A stretch of DNA of 29,832 nt, taken from the NCBI GenBank assembly GCA_027064085.1, contig JAMOQH010000164.1:1-29832 (forward strand), in the 5' to 3' direction. Numbering within the stretch: the first letter of the stretch is position 1; each line of letters opens with the position of its first letter. This DNA is from a bacterium. GTDB taxonomy: Bacteria > UBP6 > JAFGXH01. The notes under the pieces are model-generated. The model was not told the DNA's origin and made no database searches. It saw only the letters and a list, made by a program, of their open reading frames with translations. The translations under genes and the position numbers were made by a program. Below are positions 7,157 through 14,363 of the stretch, piece after piece.

Positions 7157-8206
7157 CTATCTCTTCCATGGTCTTTGTCTAAGATGCTTTAGAGTTCCTG
7201 TTAGTTTAACTCCAAAGGAGCCATCTTTTCTTTTCATGTTGTTTATTAAGCTTGCCACTGTTTTAATCTTTCTACTAGCTTTTAATAATTGTTCAGTAAA
7301 TTTAAATTTTAATCTTAAGTTTGGCATAATAGATCTACTAAATGTAATAGTCCCATCTAAACTTGCTTCAATATCAGAAGAATCAATTTTTAATGGTTCA
7401 AACTTAAATCTTGATGAATTTTTTGCAGTTTTTCCCTTTATTTCAAAATTTCCTAGTTTAATTTGATCAACTGTTGCATAAGAACCAACAGCTTTTACCT
7501 TGCCTGGCCCTAATTTACCATTTTTCATATCAAGCTCTAAGCTCAAATATGAAATAACGGGCTTTCCTCTTCTTGTTGAAAATACAGTCTCAATATCTCC
7601 AGTAAGTTTACCCGAATAAGGTAGTTTTAATTCTAAATATTTTGATATTTTAGATAAATCAATACTTTCAAGGCTTAAAGAAATTTCATTCTTTTCTAAT
7701 TTCCGTCTTGTAATATTTTTAGTTTTTTTAGATTTATTTATTCTTTTTTTGTCTTCAACAACAGAAAAGTTACCATTAATTTCTCCATCCATTAATTCTG
7801 CACTAAAGTCAATATTTGTTCTTTTAGATAAAATCATATCCATAATTTTAGGTTTTATAGATAAAGACTTAACAATTAATTTTAAAGTTTTAGGTTTTTG
7901 CACTTTCTTGTCAGTTTTAATTGCAGCTTTATTTTTATTATTTTTATTATTTTTCTTCTTCGAAGTATTAACATTTTCAGAAATTGTAATTATCTCCAAA
8001 TTTTTTATATTAATAGACAAATCTAGACCTAGTGAAATATCTTTGTATTTAATTATTTTTCCAGTTTTTTGATTAATTAAAGCTTTATTACTTTTAGCAA
8101 TTTCTTTTATAGGAAAAGTAAAAATAAAAGTAAAATAAAAAACAAGGAAAAATACTATATCAACAATAAAAAACTTTATAAAGAAATTTTTATTTAAAAA
8201 ACTCAT
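7157..8206 (-). CDS. gspN: Type II secretion system protein GspN
   Basis: 349 residues, last gene of the operon. One N-terminal membrane segment (about 10-31) is followed by a periplasmic part with beta-rich AsmA-like patterning; GspN is a non-universal T2SS inner-membrane component of uncertain role. Residues 82-106 form a Lys/Asn-rich insertion. The C-terminal third (SLELDMKNGKLGPGKVKAVG and what follows) carries the family-like 'pure beta' segments. ATG at 8206 overlaps the gspM stop by 4 bases, so translation is probably coupled. Family call rests on operon position, length and the pattern; moderately sure. Confidence 0.75.
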   Translation of the reverse strand: MSFLNKNFFIKFFIVDIVFFLVFYFTFIFTFPIKEIAKSNKALINQKTGKIIKYKDISLGLDLSINIKNLEIITISENVNTSKKKNNKNNKNKAAIKTDKKVQKPKTLKLIVKSLSIKPKIMDMILSKRTNIDFSAELMDGEINGNFSVVEDKKRINKSKKTKNITRRKLEKNEISLSLESIDLSKISKYLELKLPYSGKLTGDIETVFSTRRGKPVISYLSLELDMKNGKLGPGKVKAVGSYATVDQIKLGNFEIKGKTAKNSSRFKFEPLKIDSSDIEASLDGTITFSRSIMPNLRLKFKFTEQLLKASRKIKTVASLINNMKRKDGSFGVKLTGTLKHLRQRPWKR

Positions 8207-8781
8207 TTTTTCTCCTTATTTTCAGCCTTTTTATAGAATGTTGTAACAATAAATCTAGCAGATACTTTAGTATCATCATTGTAATCTCTATTCATTTTTA
8301 GAGTTTTAATATACATAGGTGCTTTCCTACTCTTTTCAATAGAAACCATAAAAGGAGCTAAAATATCCAAAGAAACAGCCTGAATATAAACCTCTACATC
8401 TTTTTGAACTATTCCCTTATATTTTTGAGTAACTGGTTTCTCGTTGATTGTTTTAATTTCTATGTTATTCTTTTTAGCTAAAGAGCCTATTAGAGAATAT
8501 AAATGAACTTCCTTTTTTGCAGGTTTAAATTTATTCTTGTTTTTAGATTTACGATTTATTAAATAAGTCTCACCCTCTATTTTTAAATCAAGCATTGCCT
8601 CTTCATATTTTTCTAATGTTGCTTTAGCCATTTTTATTTTTTTAAAAAACATAAAATAATAAACTAAATATATTAACATCATAAATACAGCAATAATCAT
8701 AATAATTAACATCCATTTTTCTCTATCAGAAAGATGTTCTAGGTTTGTTTTAATTGAGTTTTTTAATTCTTTCATTAGCAA
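8203..8781 (-). CDS. gspM: Type II secretion system protein GspM
   Basis: 192 residues, usual size for GspM. A short cytoplasmic N-terminus is followed by one membrane helix (about 24-46) and a periplasmic ferredoxin-like domain (PilO/GspM fold expected). It would pair with GspL in the inner-membrane assembly platform. The start overlaps the end of gspL by 7 bases. Sequence conservation in this family is low, so the call leans on topology and on its position between gspL and gspN. Confidence 0.8.
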   Translation of the reverse strand: MLMKELKNSIKTNLEHLSDREKWMLIIMIIAVFMMLIYLVYYFMFFKKIKMAKATLEKYEEAMLDLKIEGETYLINRKSKNKNKFKPAKKEVHLYSLIGSLAKKNNIEIKTINEKPVTQKYKGIVQKDVEVYIQAVSLDILAPFMVSIEKSRKAPMYIKTLKMNRDYNDDTKVSARFIVTTFYKKAENKEKK

Positions 8782-10271
8782 TCCAAATTATTTATTGTTA
8801 AAGTAATTCTAATTTGATCAGTTTTTTTAATTTTTTTACTATTTCCTTTTTTTATTGTTTTATAACATTTATCTTTTTTCAATGCTTCAACTAACTGATC
8901 TATAACTTCAATACTATCAACAAAAGTAGTAATTGAAATTTGTTTTTCTAAAATATTAATACTTTTTACATCTAATTTTATTTTTGCATCTAAAAAGAGT
9001 TTAGACACATTACTTAAATGATCTAAAGCAGTATGAGAAGGAATAATTTTCTCTTCTGTATCATCTCTTGAAGAAACAATAGATAATAATTCAGTAGGGT
9101 CATAAAAATCATCCTTTATTAATTGCTTAGATATTTTTTGAGTATTATTTTCAATTTTGTCTATTTTATCTTTTAATGCATTATATTTAAGTTTTTCTTG
9201 TGTAAAAAATAGTGAAACAAGAACAATAATGAAAAATAAATATAACCAAATATTTTTAGGAATAATCCCTGATTCACTTGATTTTAAAGCAAATTCCCCT
9301 TTTAAAAAATTAACTTTACAATCCTTAATGTATTGTGTTTCTCTTAATGCATAGCCCACAGACTTTGCATATATTGGAGCTTTCCATAATGAACTTTTTT
9401 TAGTTATAAAATTAAGTTTTGATTCAATATAGCTAGAAAGATTACTAATTAATGCTCCTCCTCCTAGCAAATATATAGGTATTTTTTTATCTAAATTTAC
9501 TCTTTTTAGCTCCACATTTATTATATCAATAATATTATCTATCTTTTCTTTTATTATTTTTTCAATAATTAGCTTTGACTCATCTTGATTAGACTCAAAC
9601 TCAAATACTTTACTCACCTTTTCTTTAGCTTGTTTAGCCATTTCTAAACTAACATCAAATGTTTCTGAAATAACTTTATCAATATCATTTCCAGCCATTT
9701 TAATTGTTAAATCTGATAACATTCTATCATTATTAAATATTAGAAACCTACTATATTTTGCCCCTATATCTAAAAAAGCAACAATTTCAGAATCTAAAGT
9801 ATTATATAAATATCTATAAGATAAGCTATCAGGTAACATAGCCCTTAACTTAACATTTATATCTTTAATCTTTTCAAAATTATTATTAAAATCTTCTTTA
9901 TTAACAATAAAAGTACTAATATTAGTTACTTTAGTTTCCTTGTTTTTAGTTAAGTTATAATCATAGTGAATTTGTTCAAGTTTTAAAGGAATTTTTTGTT
10001 CTATTTGAAAAGGTAAAACTTTTAAAACTTTAGCTTTATCTAAAAAAGGAAGTTTTATTTCTCTTTTATATATATTTATATTTTTAACACCAGTAACAAA
10101 AAAAGAATTACTTTCCTCTTTAAATATTTGTTTTAAAGCACTAACATAATCTTCACCATCAATACTAATTTCTTTAATCTCATCAATATCAAAGCCCTTA
10201 TTATTAGGAATTATTTTAGATATTTTAATCCCTCTATCACCTATGTCTATTCCTATAATTTTATGTGCCAT
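8775..10271 (-). CDS. gspL: Type II secretion system protein GspL, PilM-like
   Basis: 498 residues. The N-terminal cytoplasmic part is an actin-like fold as in PilM: phosphate-binding loops GIDIGDRG (7-14) and FLDIGAKYS (about 166-174) and the adenosine loop YLLGGGALI (267-275). A single membrane helix lies at about 339-356, followed by a periplasmic domain of about 140 residues. GspL recruits the ATPase GspE to the platform and pairs with GspM. The intact actin-like motifs make it closer to a PilM-PilN-type fusion than to enterobacterial GspL. Its ATG shares one base with the gspK stop (TAATG), suggesting coupled translation. Confidence 0.88.
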   Translation of the reverse strand: MAHKIIGIDIGDRGIKISKIIPNNKGFDIDEIKEISIDGEDYVSALKQIFKEESNSFFVTGVKNINIYKREIKLPFLDKAKVLKVLPFQIEQKIPLKLEQIHYDYNLTKNKETKVTNISTFIVNKEDFNNNFEKIKDINVKLRAMLPDSLSYRYLYNTLDSEIVAFLDIGAKYSRFLIFNNDRMLSDLTIKMAGNDIDKVISETFDVSLEMAKQAKEKVSKVFEFESNQDESKLIIEKIIKEKIDNIIDIINVELKRVNLDKKIPIYLLGGGALISNLSSYIESKLNFITKKSSLWKAPIYAKSVGYALRETQYIKDCKVNFLKGEFALKSSESGIIPKNIWLYLFFIIVLVSLFFTQEKLKYNALKDKIDKIENNTQKISKQLIKDDFYDPTELLSIVSSRDDTEEKIIPSHTALDHLSNVSKLFLDAKIKLDVKSINILEKQISITTFVDSIEVIDQLVEALKKDKCYKTIKKGNSKKIKKTDQIRITLTINNLDC

Positions 10272-11569
10272 TATTCCTCTCTATAATAAAGATATTGCTT
10301 TGTAGGATTTGAAGTATCTACAACTACAATTATTTTACTCACTGCTTCATGTAAAGTTCCATATCCCGTTATTTTAAATATATTACTTGTTGTTGTTAAT
10401 TTAAATTTATTTTTTTTAATAGGATCAACACTTATTCCTTCTACACTATTTATTATATTGTATAAATCATCAGTTTTTGAAAATGGAGCTAAAGTTCTAA
10501 ATTCAAGAATTTTAGAAACTAATAATGCCATTTCTTGAGAATATGGTTCAAAGTATGTTGGGCTAGTATCATTTTTCGCAATTCCTAAAATTATTGACCT
10601 TAAAACCGTTTCATCACAAGTATTGATATTTATTTCATTTTTACCATAAACGGTTAAGCTTTCACCAAAATTTGCCATAAAATCATCATCAATTCCATAA
10701 ATCATATATAATTCTTGAAATGAAGTTAAAGTGTCATTTTTATTTCTATATTTATGTTTTAGATATTGGTATCTATCATCTTCAGCTCCACCATTAAAAC
10801 CACTTCTATTATCATCACTATCTACCCAATCTTTAATTGAAGCTACAACTTCTTCAGGGGGGATAACGGTATCATTTTCTCTTGGATTTTCAAAAAAGGT
10901 TTTATATTCAGGTTGATTAAATAAAGAAGTTAAATTTAATTCAATTCTTCTATCCCCTGTTTGACCTGAACGATGTTTAAAAATATTAACATTATATTTT
11001 CTATTTTCATCTGTTATTTCAGCAAAAAAGTCACCATCAAATTTAAATTTATTTTCAAACTTCATCTTTCCATCATCGTCTGTTTTCATTCCTGCATCAT
11101 TTTCTGTTTTTTTATCTCTAGTTTTTATTTTTTCATCAATTTTACTTTTTTGATTAGCTCTTTTCTCATACTGTTCTTTTGCTGAATCATTTTGCTCATC
11201 ATTATTCTCTGTATCATCCATTCCTATCATGGATTTAAAGAACTCACTATCCCCATCAAAAACCATAGAAAGCAATTCACTTGAAACAGGTAATTGTTGC
11301 CATATTTGAAAATTCATTTTAAAATTTTTATTTAAAGGATCTATCATTCTTTTTTGAATAGTTAAAAGTAGTAAAGAAAAATTAATACTAGACATAGCTA
11401 AATATTTTGATTTAACCTTATCTTCATAGTTTCTAGTAGTATCAATATACCTCATATTATTTTCAGTAAAACTAAGTAATGCAAATGTTAAAATCATTTG
11501 TATAGTAATGGCCATAAACAAAGCAACCATTCCCCGTTTTTGACTTTTTATAACAATAGATTTACTCAT
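10271..11569 (-). CDS. gspK: Minor pseudopilin GspK
   Basis: 432 residues. A prepilin leader ends KRG, with cleavage expected after Gly13; the mature protein starts MVALFM and lacks the Glu at position 5, as is usual for GspK, which caps the pseudopilus tip. A hydrophobic helix (14-33) is followed by a large globular part. Residues about 117-175 are a highly charged insertion with little order expected. The C-terminal part, with a helix-hairpin-helix-like ININTCDETVL and LAPFSKTDDLYNI, is the GspK core. It overlaps gspJ by 8 bases. Large size, missing Glu5 and gene order make the call firm. Confidence 0.9.
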   Translation of the reverse strand: MSKSIVIKSQKRGMVALFMAITIQMILTFALLSFTENNMRYIDTTRNYEDKVKSKYLAMSSINFSLLLLTIQKRMIDPLNKNFKMNFQIWQQLPVSSELLSMVFDGDSEFFKSMIGMDDTENNDEQNDSAKEQYEKRANQKSKIDEKIKTRDKKTENDAGMKTDDDGKMKFENKFKFDGDFFAEITDENRKYNVNIFKHRSGQTGDRRIELNLTSLFNQPEYKTFFENPRENDTVIPPEEVVASIKDWVDSDDNRSGFNGGAEDDRYQYLKHKYRNKNDTLTSFQELYMIYGIDDDFMANFGESLTVYGKNEININTCDETVLRSIILGIAKNDTSPTYFEPYSQEMALLVSKILEFRTLAPFSKTDDLYNIINSVEGISVDPIKKNKFKLTTTSNIFKITGYGTLHEAVSKIIVVVDTSNPTKQYLYYREE

Positions 11570-12233
11570 TATATATAGGCTCCTTTAAAGTTACTTTTAC
11601 TTCAAACATATATGTTTCAGACTCTCTCTCTTCATCTAATGGTGGATAAAATGCTATTTTACATCTTATATATTCTGGTAATTTACCATTAGTTTCTATT
11701 CCATCACTATTCCATACATCAACCCATGATTCATCTCCAGAATTATTTTTATAATACTTACAATGAAACTCCTTAACATTTCTTGCTATTTCTCTTATTA
11801 CCCCACCCTTTTCAGGTTTGTCATCAATAAAAAAGGATTCTCTTTTCATTAATTTGTAACCACGCCCTTCATCACTACTTTGTTTTCTTCCAAAATATGA
11901 AATTTCAGTTTGATCTGATTCTTTTGCATTAAGATTAACTCTCAAATGAGAAAAACTTGTAAATGTAATTTTATCAATATCAAATTCTTGTTCAGATTTA
12001 AAAATAGTTTTAACTCTTGCATCTGTTCTTTTCTTTTTTATTAAAAAAGCATTTGATAATTCTCGCTTCATTCTACTTATTACTCTAATAACATCAGTAG
12101 TGTAATCTTCTTCTGCTTTTACCTCTGTAGATAAAGTAAAAGCATTCTCTATAGAAACATAAGACAAGTATGATAAAGTAAAAAATATTGATATTGCAAT
12201 CATAATTTCAACTAAGGTAAAAGCTTTATTCAT
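11562..12233 (-). CDS. gspJ: Minor pseudopilin GspJ
   Basis: 223 residues. The leader is only MNKA, with the cleavage site before FTLVE, so the residue at -1 is Ala, not the usual Gly. Glu at mature position 5 is kept. The hydrophobic helix (5-26) is followed by a beta-rich globular domain containing the SYFGRKQ...YKLMKRES pattern seen in GspJ. It forms the tip complex with GspI and GspK. It starts 11 bases after gspI ends. Confidence 0.87.
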   Translation of the reverse strand: MNKAFTLVEIMIAISIFFTLSYLSYVSIENAFTLSTEVKAEEDYTTDVIRVISRMKRELSNAFLIKKKRTDARVKTIFKSEQEFDIDKITFTSFSHLRVNLNAKESDQTEISYFGRKQSSDEGRGYKLMKRESFFIDDKPEKGGVIREIARNVKEFHCKYYKNNSGDESWVDVWNSDGIETNGKLPEYIRCKIAFYPPLDEERESETYMFEVKVTLKEPIYNE

Positions 12234-12244
12234 ATTATTATCTC

Positions 12245-12811
12245 CTAAAAACTATTTTTAACTTTTGTAAAGTCAATTATATGAGTTACTAATATAAACT
12301 TTTCCTTATTTTCTTCTTCTTCTCCTCCATAATACCAATATATTTCTATTTCAACTTCTCTAATTGCATGCTCAAAAGTATCTTTTAATGTCTGAATATA
12401 ACCACCAAGCAAACCAGCCATACCCTTCATTCTGGCATTAGATGATTTTCCACTACTATCTTCATCATCTCCACCACCTAAAAACAGCTTACTAAGCATT
12501 GCAATATCATCCGGTATTTCTATTTTTTTTATTCTTGCAATCCAATGATATTCTTTAAAATCTTTATCATCAAAATCCCCATGTTCTTCTTGATCCTCAT
12601 CTTTAAAACCATCTTTTTTTAATAATCTTTCTATGTCATGAAGTTTAATAATTGATAAATCAATAGCTTTTAATCTTTTTTTACTATCATAAGGAATGCT
12701 AGCTCCATTTGATAAACTAAGTAATATAGAAGAAATTGATATCGCAATTATTCCAAGTGCAACCATTACTTCTAATAAAGAAAATGCTTTTTTATATTTT
12801 TTACTCATCAT
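12245..12811 (-). CDS. gspI: Minor pseudopilin GspI
   Basis: 188 residues from ATG at 12811 (a second in-frame ATG follows at 12808). AGGAGG, six bases before 12811, decides the start; the frame stays open upstream to 12886 but that would put 25 extra residues before the leader. The leader ends KYKKA, cleaved before FSLLEVMV, again with Ala at -1 and Glu at +5. Two acidic stretches (about 67-87 and 113-119) and another near the C-terminus (GGEEEENKE) are unusual for GspI. The gene overlaps the last 11 bases of gspH. Confidence 0.87.
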   Translation of the reverse strand: MMSKKYKKAFSLLEVMVALGIIAISISSILLSLSNGASIPYDSKKRLKAIDLSIIKLHDIERLLKKDGFKDEDQEEHGDFDDKDFKEYHWIARIKKIEIPDDIAMLSKLFLGGGDDEDSSGKSSNARMKGMAGLLGGYIQTLKDTFEHAIREVEIEIYWYYGGEEEENKEKFILVTHIIDFTKVKNSF

Positions 12812-13541
12812 CTTCAACCTCCTCTTCTTCATTAGAAAGTTGATAATAGCCTTTTTTAACTTCAGAATATCCAGAATATGGTTCAATTAAAACAGAAATA
12901 TAATCATCGTTCTCAACATCTTGAAAAACTACTATTGAACGCTGTATATAATTATTAGGGAATATTATAATTTCAGCACTACCAGAAGTAACATAATCAC
13001 TATAATATTCAGTATAAACTCCTGCTATCTTAACTGTTTCGGGCATATTAATAGTAAAATTTAAATCATCATCTACCATAATTTTATCAAATCTAGCACT
13101 TTTATATCTTTTCATTGAGTGTTCAGAGATAATACCTAGAGTATCATCATCCTCTGTTTGATTTTGAGTAAAACTTGAAAACGCATCATTAGCTTTTTCT
13201 TCTTCTTCATTAATTTTTTCACTTCTTGCTTTTTCTTTATCACTTATTTCTATTTTACCTAGTGCAACTTCTCTTTTTTTACCAAATAACAGAACTCTAT
13301 CTTTTGAAGCAGCTACTTTATAAGTATTTTTTTCAAAATCAAACTCAATTCTAATATACGAATTGGTAAAATTAGCTCTATCAAATAAGTATTTAACATT
13401 AGAAATAAAATCTCTTGCAATTTCATTACTGTCTTTTGAAAACATAGAAGAAAATCCCATAGTAATAGTTGTGCCTAAAACACCGATTATCACAATGACA
13501 ATCATTAATTCTATTAATGTGAACCCTCTTCTAAATTTCAT
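12801..13541 (-). CDS. gspH: Minor pseudopilin GspH
   Basis: 246 residues, longer than typical GspH (about 160-200). The leader MKFRRG is cleaved before FTLIE, with Gly at -1 and Glu at +5, then a hydrophobic helix (7-26). A charged, Glu/Lys/Asp-rich insertion spans about 100-134, and the C-terminus ends in a Glu/Asp run whose codons also supply the gspI ribosome binding site. GspH is thought to join the tip complex to the GspG body of the pseudopilus. Six bases separate it from the gspG stop. Confidence 0.85.
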   Translation of the reverse strand: MKFRRGFTLIELMIVIVIIGVLGTTITMGFSSMFSKDSNEIARDFISNVKYLFDRANFTNSYIRIEFDFEKNTYKVAASKDRVLLFGKKREVALGKIEISDKEKARSEKINEEEEKANDAFSSFTQNQTEDDDTLGIISEHSMKRYKSARFDKIMVDDDLNFTINMPETVKIAGVYTEYYSDYVTSGSAEIIIFPNNYIQRSIVVFQDVENDDYISVLIEPYSGYSEVKKGYYQLSNEEEEVEDDE

Positions 13542-13547
13542 AATTAC

Positions 13548-13928
13548 CTAGTTTCTCTTCTTTTTCTTTCTAAGGTATAAATCATCTTTAGTTCCTTCCT
13601 GACCATCAGGACCAGCTGAAAACAAATCATATTTTTTACCATCTTTACCTGGTACTCTATAAACATAAGGCTTTCCCCATGGGTCTTCTGGTTGATCATC
13701 AAGATACTTAGGAACTAATTCATTTAAAGTTTTAGGAAGTCCATTTGGGCCACTAAACTTACCATAAGATCTGGCTAATGCTGTTTTAATTGTTGACATT
13801 TCACTAATTGCCTTACTTTCTTTTGCATCATCAACCGCACCAAAAACATTCATCCCCACAAATGTTCCTAAAATACCTAAAATCACAATAACAACCATGA
13901 TTTCTATCAAAGTCATACCTTTTCTCAT
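13548..13928 (-). CDS. gspG: Major pseudopilin GspG from an internal start
   Basis: 126 residues from ATG at 13928, preceded by AAGGAG with a six-base gap, as strong a ribosome binding site as any in the operon. The leader MRKG is cleaved before MTLIEIMVVIVILGILG; Glu is at mature position 5. The globular part has the GspG signature DPWGKPYVYRVPG and a calcium-loop-like AGPDGQEGTKDD near the C-terminus, ending in an unusual KKKKRN tail. GspG polymerises into the pseudopilus that pushes substrates through the secretin. The same codons also form the C-terminal half of the LspA-GspG frame, so this may be the main or the second product. Confidence 0.9.
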   Translation of the reverse strand: MRKGMTLIEIMVVIVILGILGTFVGMNVFGAVDDAKESKAISEMSTIKTALARSYGKFSGPNGLPKTLNELVPKYLDDQPEDPWGKPYVYRVPGKDGKKYDLFSAGPDGQEGTKDDLYLRKKKKRN

Positions 13929-14360
13929 ATTACTCTCCTTAATGACAATTAAATTACTAATACTTGATATAAAAAATATTATAACCCCCAAAAAAATTAA
14001 AATATCTGCAATATTAAAAACAATTTTATTAATTTGTATATAATCAACAACATATCCTTTTGCTGTTCTATCTAATAAATTAGAAATTACTCCAGCTAAA
14101 ATTAATGAAAATATTAAATTTGCTTTATTGTTTTTATTTTTTTTCAAAAATAGCCAAAACAAGCCTAAAAGAACTAAATTTAAGAGTAAAAATAAATATA
14201 ATGAGTTATATTTTGATAATTTAAAGAAATCAACAAGAAAAAGATTCATATTTTTTAAATAATTATTATTCATTGTTATGTAAGCCTTTACAAGTTGGTC
14301 TATTGCAACCAAAAATATAACTCCAATAATATAATAAAAATTGTGAACAACTCTTGCCAA
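13548..14360 (-). CDS. lspA-gspG: LspA-GspG fusion: signal peptidase II read in frame into major pseudopilin
   Basis: 270 codons with no internal stop. The start is TTG at 14360, six bases after AAGGGG formed by the last codons of gspF; the first ATG (residue 30) would remove an essential motif. Residues 1-144 are LspA, the integral-membrane aspartyl protease that cuts lipoprotein signal peptides: DQLVK (21-25), SNLLDRTAKGYVVDY (93-107) and FNIAD (115-119), with the catalytic Asp pair at 106 and 119. The usual N-x-G-x-A-F box is degenerate (N52 to F57). Residues 145-270 are a complete GspG. LspA ends in the cytoplasm, where the GspG leader must also lie, so the topology of a fusion is sound. 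A one-base shift near the junction would give two ordinary genes, so a read error is possible. Confidence 0.85.
   Translation of the reverse strand: MARVVHNFYYIIGVIFLVAIDQLVKAYITMNNNYLKNMNLFLVDFFKLSKYNSLYLFLLLNLVLLGLFWLFLKKNKNNKANLIFSLILAGVISNLLDRTAKGYVVDYIQINKIVFNIADILIFLGVIIFFISSISNLIVIKESNMRKGMTLIEIMVVIVILGILGTFVGMNVFGAVDDAKESKAISEMSTIKTALARSYGKFSGPNGLPKTLNELVPKYLDDQPEDPWGKPYVYRVPGKDGKKYDLFSAGPDGQEGTKDDLYLRKKKKRN
13935..13940 (-). promoter_or_regulatory. Internal ribosome binding site for gspG
   Basis: AAGGAG, six bases before ATG 13928, lies inside the last lspA codons. In the +1 frame it reads TAA-GGA, the stop-then-Shine-Dalgarno layout also seen ahead of the gene at 27402 (ATAAGGAGAGAATATG). 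It allows GspG to be made without LspA. Confidence 0.75.
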
Positions 14361-14363
14361 CTT

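Noticed and set aside
7089-7466. Plus-strand 125-codon frame
   Set aside because: It is antisense to the gspN end; the hydrophobic product has no recognisable motif and no ribosome binding site.
7749-8072. Plus-strand 107-codon frame with a hydrophobic run
   Set aside because: It is the reverse of the Lys/Asn-rich gspN insertion, which reads as Leu/Phe on the other strand.
12812-12886. 25-residue N-terminal extension of GspI
   Set aside because: The strong AGGAGG before 12811 and the position of the prepilin leader place the start there; the extension lies inside gspH.
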